Below are positions 40,319-49,622 of a stretch of 64,000 nucleotides of DNA, in pieces. The position numbers and the translations under genes are program-made. How positions within the stretch are numbered: position 1 is the stretch's first letter; the number at the start of each line of letters is the position of its first letter. The DNA comes from Gilliamella sp. Lep-s35 (GTDB taxonomy: Bacteria; Pseudomonadota; Gammaproteobacteria; Enterobacterales; Orbaceae). The stretch is from contig NZ_WTEX01000002.1 in NCBI RefSeq assembly GCF_009795845.1, positions 62,001 through 126,000 of the forward strand, written 5' to 3'. The notes beneath the pieces were generated by a model. That model had not been told where the DNA came from. It worked only from the letters and a program-made list of their open reading frames with translations, and searched no databases.

Positions 40319-40401
40319 CGCTTTTTAAAGTACTAGTTTGATAGCCAATTACTGGGTCGCCTGTAATTGGTTTCTATTTTTAATAATTAAGAGAAATTAA
40401 T
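40319..40401 (+). promoter_or_regulatory. rplY 5' leader with hairpin (possible L25 autoregulatory leader)
   Basis: CCAATTAC (40345-40352) and GTAATTGG (40363-40370) form an eight-pair stem with a ten-base loop TGGGTCGCCT, close upstream of rplY. Gammaproteobacterial rplY genes are known to carry an L25-binding leader; whether this hairpin fits that family needs a covariance search. The stem is followed by a T-rich tract, so a terminator-like role is also possible. Confidence 0.5.
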
Positions 40402-40686
40402 ATGTTTACATTCAAAGCTGAAGTTAGAAAAGAGCATGGTAAGGGTGCGAGCCGCCGCCTGCGTCACGCTGGTAAATTCCCAGCCATTATTTATGGTGGA
40501 ACTGAACCTGCAGTCTCTGTTGTGCTTGATCACAACCAAGTTTTTAATATGCAAGAAAAACCAGAATTTTATTCTGAAGTGTTAACTATTGAAGTTGACG
40601 GCAAAGCAGTTAAAGTAAAAGTGCAAGCAGTACAACGTCATGCATTTAAACCAAAATTAGTTCATATGGATTTTGTACGAGCATAA
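40402..40686 (+). CDS. rplY: 50S ribosomal protein L25
   Basis: L25 binds 5S rRNA. The 94-residue protein is the short enteric form without the CTC extension. It starts [33 protein letters not shown] (given as [15 protein letters not shown] and [17 protein letters not shown]) and ends [26 protein letters not shown] precedes the ATG. A leader hairpin precedes it and a strong terminator follows, so it is a single-gene unit. Confidence 0.97.
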   Translation: MFTFKAEVRKEHGKGASRRLRHAGKFPAIIYGGTEPAVSVVLDHNQVFNMQEKPEFYSEVLTIEVDGKAVKVKVQAVQRHAFKPKLVHMDFVRA

Positions 40687-40727
40687 TTTATTTATTGGAA
40701 AATTATCCAATTATTTGTTTCAAACAA

Positions 40728-40757
40728 AAGGTCACCCTGAGGTGGCCTTTTTGTTTT
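40728..40757 (+). terminator. Rho-independent terminator after rplY
   Basis: AAGGTCACC and GGTGGCCTT pair (one G-U) around CTGA and run into TTTTTGTTTT. Confidence 0.9.
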
Positions 40758-40867
40758 AGAGTAAATAAAGGATAATGCCTATTACTATGATTTATCCTAT
40801 TAACAGGGTATACACCAACTATCGAACATAATAGAATAATTACATTATACCATCCTAGGAGAGAACC

Positions 40868-42328
40868 ATGTCTGACATCCCAGCTTGCAATTTAGTTATT
40901 TTTGGTGCTAAAGGGGATTTGACAAGACGTAAATTATTACCGTCTTTATATCAATTAGAAAAATATGGAAAACTGCCTGAAAAAACTAAGATTTTAGGTG
41001 TAGGACGCGCTGATTGGGATCATGCTGCTTATTGTGAGATAGCAAAAGATGCGTTAACTTCATTTATGCCAGAACCGCTAGACGATAATATTTGGCAACG
41101 ATTCTCTCAACGATTAGATTTTCATAAATTAGATGTCAATGATAGCGTAGGTTTTGAAGGATTAAAAAATAAACTTGATTCAAATCACCCTGCGATTTTT
41201 TACTTTGCAATGCATCCAGGAACTTTTGGGACTATTTGTCAAGGTTTAGCTGCTGCAGGATTAAATCAATCGCAAAACCGTATTGTGATGGAAAAACCAC
41301 TTGGAACAGATCTCAAGTCATCTCGTGAAATCAATGATTCAGTGGCTAAGTTCTTTAACGAATCACAAGTTTATCGTATTGATCATTACCTAGGTAAAGA
41401 ATCAGTATTAAACCTATTAGCCTTACGTTTTGCTAATACCGTGTTTGCGTCATTTTGGGATCGTAATTCTATTGATCATGTTGAAATTACGGTAGCCGAA
41501 CAAGTAGGTATTGAAGGTCGTTGGGGATATTTTGATAAAGCCGGTCAAATGCGTGACATGGTGCAAAATCATTTATTGCAAATCTTAACTATGATTGCCA
41601 TGTCACCACCAGCTAACCTTGAAGATGATAGCATACGTAGTGAAAAGATAGCCGTACTTAATGCCCTAAGGCCAATTGATAAAACTAATATTCGTGAAAA
41701 AGTAGTTCGAGGGCAATATACAGCAGGATTTGTTAATGGCATTAAAGTGCCGGGCTATTTAGAAGAAGATGGTGCGAATCAAAAAAGTAATACTGAAACA
41801 TTTATTGCGATTCGTGTTGACATTGATAACTGGCGTTGGGCAGGTGTTCCGTTTTACTTACGTACAGGTAAGCGCTTACCAAGTAAATGTTCTGAAGTCG
41901 TTGTTTATTTCAAACCATTACCGCTTAATTTATTTAGTGAATTTTATCCAGAACTACCACAAAACAAATTGACGATCCGGTTACAACCTGATGAAGGAAT
42001 GGATATTGAAATTTTAAATAAAGTACCAGGATTAGATAGCACTCATAATCTACAAACAACAAAACTTGATTTAAGTTTCAGCGAAACTTTTCACCAACAA
42101 AGTGCTGACGCCTATGAGCGTTTATTGCTTGAAGTTATGAAGGGACGCCAAGCATTATTTGTTCATCGTGATGAGGTCGAAGCTGCATGGAAATGGGTTG
42201 ATACAATTATTAGCGCTTGGGAAACAGAACACGAACCACCAAAAACTTATCAAGCCGGAACTTGGGGACCAGTTGCATCCGTTGCCTTAATCACTAAAGA
42301 TGGGCATTCATGGCACGAATTTGAATAA
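40868..42328 (+). CDS. zwf: Glucose-6-phosphate 1-dehydrogenase
   Basis: Zwf oxidises glucose-6-phosphate to 6-phosphogluconolactone and makes NADPH. The 486-residue protein has the N-terminal nucleotide loop IFGAKGDLTRRKLLPSLYQL, the VMEKPLGTDL region and the active-site RIDHYLGKESV. The C-terminal domain has FYLRTGKRLP. The stop is 13 bases before pgl, forming the usual oxidative pentose phosphate pair; gnd is not in the window. CTAGGAGAG precedes the ATG. Confidence 0.98.
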   Translation: MSDIPACNLVIFGAKGDLTRRKLLPSLYQLEKYGKLPEKTKILGVGRADWDHAAYCEIAKDALTSFMPEPLDDNIWQRFSQRLDFHKLDVNDSVGFEGLKNKLDSNHPAIFYFAMHPGTFGTICQGLAAAGLNQSQNRIVMEKPLGTDLKSSREINDSVAKFFNESQVYRIDHYLGKESVLNLLALRFANTVFASFWDRNSIDHVEITVAEQVGIEGRWGYFDKAGQMRDMVQNHLLQILTMIAMSPPANLEDDSIRSEKIAVLNALRPIDKTNIREKVVRGQYTAGFVNGIKVPGYLEEDGANQKSNTETFIAIRVDIDNWRWAGVPFYLRTGKRLPSKCSEVVVYFKPLPLNLFSEFYPELPQNKLTIRLQPDEGMDIEILNKVPGLDSTHNLQTTKLDLSFSETFHQQSADAYERLLLEVMKGRQALFVHRDEVEAAWKWVDTIISAWETEHEPPKTYQAGTWGPVASVALITKDGHSWHEFE

Positions 42329-42341
42329 AGGAAAAATAACT

Positions 42342-43040
42342 ATGTTTATGTTAAATAAATATCAAAATAGTCAATTATTGATCGAAGATTTAACCTCACA
42401 TATCGTCAATGAATTAAAACAAGCCATTGTACAAAAAGGACATGCTTCAATTGCGGTTTCTGGTGGTAGAACACCTATTCCACTGTTTGTTTCACTTAGT
42501 CAACAAAATATAGCATGGAGTAGAGTTTTTATTACGTTGGTGGATGATAGATGGGTTGATGATACTGATGATGCTAGTAACGAAAAGTTAGTGAACACTT
42601 ATCTATTACAAAATAATGCTAAATTGGCTAATTTTGTCGGTTTAAAAAACAGTTGTAATAATCCATTTGATGGTGCAGAAATAACTAATAAAATGTTGGA
42701 TAAAATTCCAATGCCATTTGATGTAGTCATTTTAGGCATGGGCGAAGATGGTCATACCGCCTCATTATTTCCTGGCGCTGCTAATTTGGCTGCGGGTTTA
42801 GATATGAAATCTGGTCAAAAAGTTATTGGCATGACACCATTAACAGCACCACTTGATCGTATTACATTAACACTACCAACAATTTTAAATAGTAAAAATA
42901 TCTATCTACATTTAGTTGGTGAAAGTAAATTGCATGTGTTAGAACAAGCCGAAAAAGATAACGATGTTAATCAAATGCCGATTCGTGCAGTGTTACAGCA
43001 GAACAAAGTTAATGTGACAGGATTTTGGACTGTATCTTGA
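42342..43040 (+). CDS. pgl: 6-phosphogluconolactonase (DevB type)
   Basis: Pgl hydrolyses 6-phosphogluconolactone made by Zwf. From ATG 42342 (MFMLNKYQNSQ) it has 232 residues and AAAGGA upstream. Family motifs are AIVQKGHASIAVSGGRTPIPLF (shortened: ASIAVSGGRTP), LVDDRWVDDTDDASNE, and VILGMGEDGHTASLFPG. An earlier in-frame codon overlapping zwf is rejected. Confidence 0.95.
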   Translation: MFMLNKYQNSQLLIEDLTSHIVNELKQAIVQKGHASIAVSGGRTPIPLFVSLSQQNIAWSRVFITLVDDRWVDDTDDASNEKLVNTYLLQNNAKLANFVGLKNSCNNPFDGAEITNKMLDKIPMPFDVVILGMGEDGHTASLFPGAANLAAGLDMKSGQKVIGMTPLTAPLDRITLTLPTILNSKNIYLHLVGESKLHVLEQAEKDNDVNQMPIRAVLQQNKVNVTGFWTVS

Positions 43041-43088
43041 GTTTTGTCTATTTACCTGTTAAAGGTGACAGCTATTTTCTATGATATA

Positions 43089-43126
43089 AGCGCCCTATTT
43101 TTTATCTGTGATAGGGCGTTAATTTT
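43089..43126 (+). terminator. Terminator after pgl
   Basis: CGCCCTAT (43091-43098) and ATAGGGCG (43111-43118) pair perfectly and are followed by a T-rich tract. The remaining gap to 43496 is AT-rich. It holds only a weak minus-strand frame of 70 codons (43162-43374) that I do not call. Confidence 0.8.
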
Positions 43127-43496
43127 TATGTATATTCTTACATCCAATCAACACAAAGCTTTTACCAAATTAAATTCTTATCAAGGATGATTTTCGAACT
43201 AACTAATAATAACACATAGCTATAATCAACCTTCATTACTTTCAAATTTAAATTATTTCTTCCATTCATCATAGCGAATTTTCCATTTTTTAGCTGTAAC
43301 GTTAAAAAAGAAGCTAAAACATTATTATCCCTATGATGAGCAATATCATGGATATTATTTGGTATCAAATCCATTCGTTTCTTTTACCTTAGTTTTCTAA
43401 AATTAACGCTATCGAATTAGCGCTGATTTAATTAAAGCAATAGCAAATGAGTATTATTTTTATAAATTTGCAAATCACATCATGATGGAGGACGAA

Positions 43497-43973
43497 ATGG
43501 GAAATGAATCTAACGACCAAATGTTTTTTGAAAATTTGATCCTTTTAGATAAAAACTTTCAAAATACGAATCAATTTTTTGATTTTACGTTTCCTATTTT
43601 AAAAAGTGGTGGTTATGTGAATCATTCCTTTTTAGATGCAATTAAACAAAGAGAATCATTATTCCCAACCGCACTACCAACAGAACCTTATGTAGTTGCA
43701 ATGCCCCATACTGATGTTGAGCATGTTATTAGACCCTTTATCTATTTTGCTCGAGCTAAAGGTACGATTCCATGGTGTGAAATGGCAAATAATGACAATG
43801 TATTAAGCGCTAATTTTGTCTTTTTACTCGGGTTTAATCAAAAAAATGGGCATATTGATTTATTGCAAAAGTTGATGACCTGTTTTGTGAATTCACATTT
43901 TTTAGAGGCACTTTATCACGCAGAAACCGAACATGAAATTTTTACACTATTGACATCCAATATCAATTTATAA
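43497..43973 (+). CDS. PTS EIIA protein, fructose/mannitol/galactitol-type
   Basis: A 158-residue single-domain EIIA. The phospho-histidine lies in VVAMPHTDVEHV (about residue 71), and NFVFLLGF with HIDLLQKLMTCF matches the PTS_EIIA_2 fold. The ATG at 43497 is preceded by GGAGGACGAA; an ATG five codons earlier is less well placed. First gene of a IIA-IIB-IIC-regulator-aldolase locus; HPr from ptsH would phosphorylate it. Confidence 0.88.
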   Translation: MGNESNDQMFFENLILLDKNFQNTNQFFDFTFPILKSGGYVNHSFLDAIKQRESLFPTALPTEPYVVAMPHTDVEHVIRPFIYFARAKGTIPWCEMANNDNVLSANFVFLLGFNQKNGHIDLLQKLMTCFVNSHFLEALYHAETEHEIFTLLTSNINL

Positions 43974-43982
43974 GGAGGCATT

Positions 43983-44261
43983 ATGAAAAAAGTTATTGTT
44001 GCATGTGGCAGTGGAGTGGCTACATCACAAACTGTGGCTAGTAAGGTTACTCGTTTACTAAAAGAACGCAATCTTGATGAGATAAAGGTGGAAGTTGTTG
44101 ATCTTAAATCTGTTGATACTCACATTAAAAATAGTGCTGCTTATATAGCGATAACTAAAATTGAAAAACAGTATCCTATTCCTGTTATCAATGGTATTGC
44201 ATTTTTAACAGGGATAAATATGGAAGCGGAACTACAAAAAATTATCGATGCCTGTAAATAG
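43983..44261 (+). CDS. PTS EIIB protein, galactitol-type
   Basis: A 92-residue EIIB with the phospho-cysteine loop ACGSGVATSQTVASKV (Cys8), typical of the galactitol/lactose-like IIB_GAT group. AAGGAGG is at ideal distance from the ATG. It sits nine bases after the IIA gene and ten bases before IIC, so the three subunits are made together. Substrate cannot be read from this protein alone. Confidence 0.9.
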   Translation: MKKVIVACGSGVATSQTVASKVTRLLKERNLDEIKVEVVDLKSVDTHIKNSAAYIAITKIEKQYPIPVINGIAFLTGINMEAELQKIIDACK

Positions 44262-44271
44262 GAGTACGAAT

Positions 44272-45660
44272 ATGGAATTTTTAGGAACAATTATAAATTA
44301 TATTTTGAATTTAGGTGCCCCTGTTTTTGTACCCTTCATTATGTTAATTGCTGGTTTAATTGTACGCATGAAATTTAGAGATGGGGCTTCCGCTGCCATT
44401 ACTTTAGGTGTTGCATTTGTCGGTATGAGCATGCTAATTGGATTTATGGTTGGCGCTATTGGTTCAGCAGCGCAGACTATGATGGAACGAACAGGTATTG
44501 AACTTAGCATTGTTGATGGTGGCTGGACTACTATGGCAAATGTATCTTGGGCATGGCCGTATGCTTTTCTTATGTTTCCTTTGCAAGTAGGAGTTAATAT
44601 TTTAATGCTAGTCTTAAAAAAGACCGATACTTTTAACGCTGACTTATGGAATGTGTGGGGGAAAATTTTTACAGCTTTTATTGTTGTTGCTGTAACTACT
44701 CCAATTTTAGGTTCTGTTATGGCTTTAGCTGTTGCTTTTATTATTGCTACTTTGCAGATCATACTAGAACTTAATTCCGGTGATATTAATCAACATCGAA
44801 TTGAAAAATTAACAGGTATTCCAGGTGTAACTTGTACTCATAGAATGCTATTTTTTAGTGCAATTTATTATCCTTTTGATCTATTACTACGCAAAATACC
44901 TATTTTAAATAAACCAATGGATGCAGCAACATTACGCTCAAAGATTGGCGTATTTGCTGAAAATCATGTTATTGGGTTTTTATTAGGTGTGACTTTTGGA
45001 ATTATTGCAGGTTATGATGTTGCCGCTATCTTAATGCTTGGTGTGCAAGCTGCTACTGCACTTATGTTATTTCCAATGATCTCTAAGTTATTTATGCAAG
45101 CACTATCGCCAATTTCTGAAGCGATTAGTGATTATATGAATAAACGATTTGCTGGGCGTAAATTATTTGTTGGTTTGGATTGGCCATTTATGGGTGGTTC
45201 AAGCGAGATTTGGTTTACAGTAATAGTTGCTATTCCTTTTACCTTAATTTGGGCTGTTATTTTACCTGGTAACAAAATTCTGCCTTTTGCTGGTATTATT
45301 AATGTTGCTCTTATTGTTCCTGCTTATATCCTAACTAAAGGAAACACATTGAGGATGGTAATTTTGGCCATTATTGGAGTGCCATTCTTTTTATTTGTTG
45401 GAACTCAATTTGCACCGATTATTACCGATTTGGGATTAGCTACTAAAGCTATTGACATTCCATCTAATCAGTTAATTTCAAATAGTTCTATCGATGCACC
45501 TGTTTTTACCTATGCTTTTTCATTTATTTGGCAATGTTTGCAAGGCTATTTTGTACCATTGATTTTTACTGTTTATTGGTGTGTGGGTTATTTCTTTTAT
45601 GCACGTGAACTACGCAAAGAAGTCATACAAGATGTAGTAGAAAAAATAATAAATAAATGA
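44272..45660 (+). CDS. PTS EIIC permease, galactitol family
   Basis: The membrane-spanning EIIC of 462 residues. From ATG 44272 (MEFLGTIINYIL, with AGGAG upstream) it shows ten or more hydrophobic segments, including VPFIMLIAGLIVRMKF, ASAAITLGVAFVGMSMLIGFM and FAENHVIGFLLGVTFGI. The GLDWPFMGGSSEIWF stretch fits EIIC-GAT proteins. It transports and phosphorylates an unknown polyol or sugar with the adjacent IIA and IIB. Confidence 0.9.
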   Translation: MEFLGTIINYILNLGAPVFVPFIMLIAGLIVRMKFRDGASAAITLGVAFVGMSMLIGFMVGAIGSAAQTMMERTGIELSIVDGGWTTMANVSWAWPYAFLMFPLQVGVNILMLVLKKTDTFNADLWNVWGKIFTAFIVVAVTTPILGSVMALAVAFIIATLQIILELNSGDINQHRIEKLTGIPGVTCTHRMLFFSAIYYPFDLLLRKIPILNKPMDAATLRSKIGVFAENHVIGFLLGVTFGIIAGYDVAAILMLGVQAATALMLFPMISKLFMQALSPISEAISDYMNKRFAGRKLFVGLDWPFMGGSSEIWFTVIVAIPFTLIWAVILPGNKILPFAGIINVALIVPAYILTKGNTLRMVILAIIGVPFFLFVGTQFAPIITDLGLATKAIDIPSNQLISNSSIDAPVFTYAFSFIWQCLQGYFVPLIFTVYWCVGYFFYARELRKEVIQDVVEKIINK

Positions 45661-45698
45661 AAGTTAAAGTATTCGTTGAACATAATTTGCAGTAAATC

Positions 45699-45724
45699 TG
45701 ATGGTAATGTTAATTACCATCAGA
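45699..45724 (+). promoter_or_regulatory. Perfect 11-base inverted repeat between IIC and regulator gene
   Basis: CTGATGGTAAT and ATTACCATCAG enclose a four-base loop GTTA, 25 bases before the regulator start. There is no T-run. It could be an operator, an mRNA-stabilising hairpin, or an attenuator that lowers regulator expression relative to the transporter. Confidence 0.6.
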
Positions 45725-45749
45725 CAACGAACAATAAGGTAATTGTTAT

Positions 45750-47813
45750 ATGGTTGTCGATAAGCGGGTTCATGCTGTATTAAAAGCATTAATTCATAAT
45801 CCAAACATTAGTGGAGTTGAACTTCAATCTGAATTTGGGCTAACCCGTAAACAGCTTAGTTACACCGTTAAGAAAATTAATGATTTCCTTGAATCATCTA
45901 ATCTTGGGTTAATTAGACGATTTAAGACTGGTAAATTTAGTGTTCCAAAATTAGTGATCGAAACATTTAGGGATGAACCTGTATCTCTTGCTATTGGACG
46001 TTATATTTATTCAGAAGATGAACGTATTCATTTGCTTCTGTTTTTCTTGTTAATTAGAACAGAAAGGTTGTCATTAATACATCTTTCTTCGTCTCTTACT
46101 GTCAGCCAAAATACAGTTATAAATGATATTAAAAAAGTACAAGCAATGATTGTTCAATATCATTTACAAATCAACTATGACCGTGAGAATGGATATCGTA
46201 TCATCGGTGATGAAATCGACAAACGTTATTTGTTACTAAAATTAATTCGTAAAATTATCAGTATGCCAATAGCTGATAAGATTTTTAGAGAAAATGAGAT
46301 TATTACCCAAGGGCATTTAGAACAAGTAGGACAGGTTTTTAGTGAAATAGAAAGAAAATTAAAAATTGTTTTTACTGATGAGCAGTTGCAAGAGTTGACT
46401 TATTTTATTTGTTTTATACTACAGCGAATAGAAACAGATAAAAAAATTAAACGGTTACCTGAAAATTATGCTGAAGCAGCCAATAGTCGTGATTTTCAAT
46501 TATTGAAAAAGTTGATCGAAAAATTCGGTATTACAGATCTGAATGAACAAATTTTTTTAATGGTATTAGTTCAAAGTTCCAATATACAAACAATATCTGA
46601 TAAATATTTTCATTTAGATGCGGTATTGTTAGAAAGTGTCGTTGAAGTTATTAATAATTTTGAACAGATTAGTTGTATCGCTTTTCAAGATAAAAGCGAA
46701 CTGATTGAACGTATATATCAGCATTGGAAACCCGCTTATTATCGTATTCGTTATCACATTACCAATATTAATAGTGTATATAGCATCGTATTACAGGAGT
46801 TTGGTCATTTACATGAAATGGTTCGAAAAGCAATTAATCCTTTTGAAAAAATTTTACATTGTAATATGCCTGATGAAGAAGTCGCTTTTATTACTGTATT
46901 ATTTGGTGGTTGGTTAACTCGAGAAGGTTTGATCAATCAAATTAAAACTAAAAAGATAGCTATTTTTGTTTGTGAGAATAGTGCAACTGTTTCAACTTAT
47001 CTTTACTTAACTTTACAAGTATTACTTCCTGAATTACATTTTTCTGATGCCATGTCTAAACGTGAATTTGAAAAATATAATCACTATTACGATATTGTTT
47101 TTTCTACTTCATATTTATCTACCGATAAATTGTTATTTATTGTCAATTCGTTACTTAATAATTCCCATAAAAATGCTTTTCGAAATCAAGTGATTGGTGC
47201 TTTACAAGGTATTGATCAGAGCATAATTCAAGTAGAAGAACTTATGTTAATTATTGAAAAATACACCAATATCAAAGATCAAAAAGCCTTACAAAAGGAA
47301 TTAACTGCATATCTTTATAACGATGAAGTAAATGATAACCCAGTGCGAATAACACAACAGGAAGTTCCCTCATTAGCTGACTTAATGCAAAAAGAACACA
47401 TCAATATTACAGAAAAGGTTGATATAGCATGGCAAGAAGCATTGGCATTAGCTGCTCAACCTCTGTTAAATAACCAAGCCATAGAAAGTTATTATCTTGA
47501 AAGAATGATTAATAAAATCCAATTCGAACAACCTTATATTATGTTGGTTAATGGCTTAATTATTGCTCATGCAGGTATTGATGATGGTGTGAATAAAGTT
47601 TCTATGTCTCTACTTAAGTTATCTGAAAAAATCAATATTTGTGGTTATATGAAGGCTGATTTAATTGTTGTTTTAGCAACAAATAATCCACAAAAACATC
47701 TTAAAGCACTTGCCCAATTAAATGAATTATTAGAATTAAATGACGGCGCAACTCGCATACGAAATGCCAAAAATAGCAATGAAATCTGGGAATTATTTGC
47801 CAATTATCAATGA
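45750..47813 (+). CDS. PRD-containing transcriptional activator (BglG/LicR-MtlR type)
   Basis: A 687-residue regulator of PTS operons. N-terminal helix-turn-helix parts (residues about 1-150; ALIHNPNISGVELQSEFGLTR and LSSSLTVSQNTVINDIKKVQ) come first. PTS regulation domains with conserved histidines follow (for example around QHWKPAYYRIRYH and EFGHLHEMV), then an EIIB-like part (IAIFVCENSATVSTYLY) and a C-terminal EIIA-like domain (MLVNGLIIAHAGIDDGV). It should respond to HPr and EIIB phosphorylation and control the surrounding locus. Confidence 0.88.
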   Translation: MVVDKRVHAVLKALIHNPNISGVELQSEFGLTRKQLSYTVKKINDFLESSNLGLIRRFKTGKFSVPKLVIETFRDEPVSLAIGRYIYSEDERIHLLLFFLLIRTERLSLIHLSSSLTVSQNTVINDIKKVQAMIVQYHLQINYDRENGYRIIGDEIDKRYLLLKLIRKIISMPIADKIFRENEIITQGHLEQVGQVFSEIERKLKIVFTDEQLQELTYFICFILQRIETDKKIKRLPENYAEAANSRDFQLLKKLIEKFGITDLNEQIFLMVLVQSSNIQTISDKYFHLDAVLLESVVEVINNFEQISCIAFQDKSELIERIYQHWKPAYYRIRYHITNINSVYSIVLQEFGHLHEMVRKAINPFEKILHCNMPDEEVAFITVLFGGWLTREGLINQIKTKKIAIFVCENSATVSTYLYLTLQVLLPELHFSDAMSKREFEKYNHYYDIVFSTSYLSTDKLLFIVNSLLNNSHKNAFRNQVIGALQGIDQSIIQVEELMLIIEKYTNIKDQKALQKELTAYLYNDEVNDNPVRITQQEVPSLADLMQKEHINITEKVDIAWQEALALAAQPLLNNQAIESYYLERMINKIQFEQPYIMLVNGLIIAHAGIDDGVNKVSMSLLKLSEKINICGYMKADLIVVLATNNPQKHLKALAQLNELLELNDGATRIRNAKNSNEIWELFANYQ

Positions 47814-47834
47814 AATATCTTGTGAAAATAGGAG

Positions 47835-48503
47835 TTGAAAATGTTAGAGATACAAAAACAATATGTTGTGGATATGGCTAAAAAATCGAGTGAGTGGGGG
47901 CTTTGTAAACATAAAGCCGGTAATTCTAGTGTTCGTGATAAAGAAACAGGGTATGTACTTGTTACGCCAACAACAATTGATAAAAAGTTGTTAACAATTC
48001 GGGATATTGTTGTGATGGATCTTGATGCAAATGTTATTGAAGCAGATTCTGGATTGAGACCAACGAGTGAATGTTTAATGCATCTTGAGATTTATAAAGC
48101 TCGCCCAGATATTTTTGCTATTTCGCATACTCATTCTATTTTTGCAACTTCATTTGCCGTATTAGCCAGACCTATTCCAGCGGTTGTTTATGAATGTGCA
48201 ATTCTTAATTTAAAAGATGGTGTGATTCCTGTTGCACCCTATGGACGACCAGGAACTCCAGATCTTTCAAATAGCGTTATAGAACCCATAAAACGAGCTG
48301 ATGCAATTTTGATGGAAAAACATGGTGCGATTGCTGTAGATAAAGACCCTTATGAAGCTGTATTAAAAGCCGCTTATATTGAAGAAATGGCTGAAATTTA
48401 CTATCACGCTCTACTTATTAATGGTGGCAAAGATCCCGGAGGATTTCCTTCACAGGAGTTACAAAGCTGGGCATATCCTTCGCAAATTAAATTTAAAAAA
48501 TAA
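47835..48503 (+). CDS. Class II aldolase (fuculose-phosphate aldolase-like)
   Basis: A 222-residue zinc aldolase/epimerase-family enzyme, like FucA, AraD and UlaF. Visible features are KHKAGNSSVRD, VTPTTIDKK, RPTSECLMHLEIYKA (with the catalytic Glu), the zinc histidines in ISHTHSIFATSF and a third in LMEKHGAIAV. It lies just after the PTS regulator and probably cleaves or epimerises the imported sugar phosphate. Its 3' 156 bases and downstream DNA are duplicated at 56773-57027. An IS3-family element sits 18 bases after its stop. Confidence 0.87.
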   Translation: MKMLEIQKQYVVDMAKKSSEWGLCKHKAGNSSVRDKETGYVLVTPTTIDKKLLTIRDIVVMDLDANVIEADSGLRPTSECLMHLEIYKARPDIFAISHTHSIFATSFAVLARPIPAVVYECAILNLKDGVIPVAPYGRPGTPDLSNSVIEPIKRADAILMEKHGAIAVDKDPYEAVLKAAYIEEMAEIYYHALLINGGKDPGGFPSQELQSWAYPSQIKFKK

Positions 48504-48521
48504 TTTTTAGTCTATTAATTT
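48348..48521 (+). repeat. 255-bp direct repeat, copy A, left part
   Basis: The last 156 bases of the aldolase gene and the next 18 bases are repeated without visible differences at 56773-56946. The rest of copy A continues at 49667-49747, after the IS3-family insertion and its duplicated ATTT target. Confidence 0.93.
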
Positions 48522-48595
48522 TGTAACTCCCCCCTAAAATAGCACAGCAAAAAAGTAGAAAATTCTCCATAATAAAAGTAAAAGAGGATTTAAAC

Positions 48596-48852
48596 ATGAA
48601 AAAATAACTGAACACCAAATTGTATCGATATTAAAAGAAGCTGAAGCGGGTATTCCGGTTAAAGAACTGTGCCGTAAATATGGCATGGGCAACTCGACTT
48701 TTTATAAGTGGCGAGAAAAATATGGCGGAATGGAAAGCTCAGATATCAAACGCTTAAAAGAGCTTGAGGCAGAAAATCGCAAACTTAAACAGATGTTTGC
48801 TGAGTTAAGTTTAAAATCCCAACTTCAGGAAGAAATTATAAAAAAGCTGTAA
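48596..48852 (+). pseudogene. IS3-family orfA, frame broken at a poly-A tract
   Basis: The DNA-binding subunit reads EHQIVSILKEAEAGIPVKEL, then KYGMGNSTFYKWREKYGG and a leucine-zipper-like tail to the stop. The only suitable ATG (48596) is out of frame: ATG is followed by six A and a TAA. One extra A would give MKKITEHQIV in frame. The gene is therefore disabled, or is expressed through slippage on the A tract. Confidence 0.75.
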
Positions 48853-49622
48853 TGCCCACGCAGGAACGTAAAACGTGGGCGGAAAAGCGACAAGCAACAC
48901 ATGCAATTACAATTGCAATGAGTTGCGCAATAATGGGATTAAGTCGCAGTGCTTATTATTATCAACCTAAGTTGCCGGATGACTCGATGATTATTGCGAT
49001 ATTGAGCAATATCGCAGAAAGACATTTACGTTGGGGTTTTCCTAAATGTTTTCATCGCATTAGAAAGCTCGGTTATCAATGGAATCGTAAACAGCGTATT
49101 CCACCCCGAACCCCTAAAAAGTTATCGGTTCCTAATAAACAAGGTGAATGTTGGTCAATGGATTTTATGAGTGATAGTAGCCAAAATCAACGCCGTTTTA
49201 GAACATTCAACGTCATTGATGACTTTAACCGAGAAGCATTAGGCATTGATATTGCGGTTAGTTTACCTGCAGGTAGAATCATTCGTTATCTGGATAAACT
49301 GGCTCAATACCATGGTTATCCGTTAAAAATACGGGTCGATAATGGGCCAGAATTTACTGGAAAAACGTTTACTAATTGGGCAAAATTACATGGTATTACT
49401 ATTGATTATATTGAGCCTGGTAGCCCATATCAAAACGGTTATATTGAACGATTTAACCGAACTTATCGAACCGAGGTGTTAGATTTATATCTTTTTAACA
49501 ACCTAGAGCAAGCAAGGAGAATGACTGAAGAATGGCTAACCATTTATAATACAGAAAGACCGCATGAGGCACTAAATAATATGACGCCGATTGAATTTAA
49601 AACACTAAAACAGGCAGCGTAA
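48852..49622 (+). CDS. IS3-family transposase orfB with a probable internal deletion
   Basis: The 256-residue integrase-fold transposase keeps all three catalytic residues: WSMDFMSDS, RVDNGPEFTG and YIERFNRTYR. Its ATG overlaps the orfA stop (TAATG). Between KLGYQWN and RKQRIPPRTPKKL the usual IS3-family segment NHKRVYR...LNLR appears to be missing without loss of frame, about 18-20 residues. Activity is therefore doubtful. Confidence 0.8.
   Translation: MPTQERKTWAEKRQATHAITIAMSCAIMGLSRSAYYYQPKLPDDSMIIAILSNIAERHLRWGFPKCFHRIRKLGYQWNRKQRIPPRTPKKLSVPNKQGECWSMDFMSDSSQNQRRFRTFNVIDDFNREALGIDIAVSLPAGRIIRYLDKLAQYHGYPLKIRVDNGPEFTGKTFTNWAKLHGITIDYIEPGSPYQNGYIERFNRTYRTEVLDLYLFNNLEQARRMTEEWLTIYNTERPHEALNNMTPIEFKTLKQAA

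Noticed and set aside
43162-43374. 70-codon minus-strand frame between pgl and the PTS genes
   Set aside because: AAGG is about 14 bases from the ATG, the protein resembles no family I know, and a 70-codon frame is not surprising in AT-rich DNA. It might still be a remnant.
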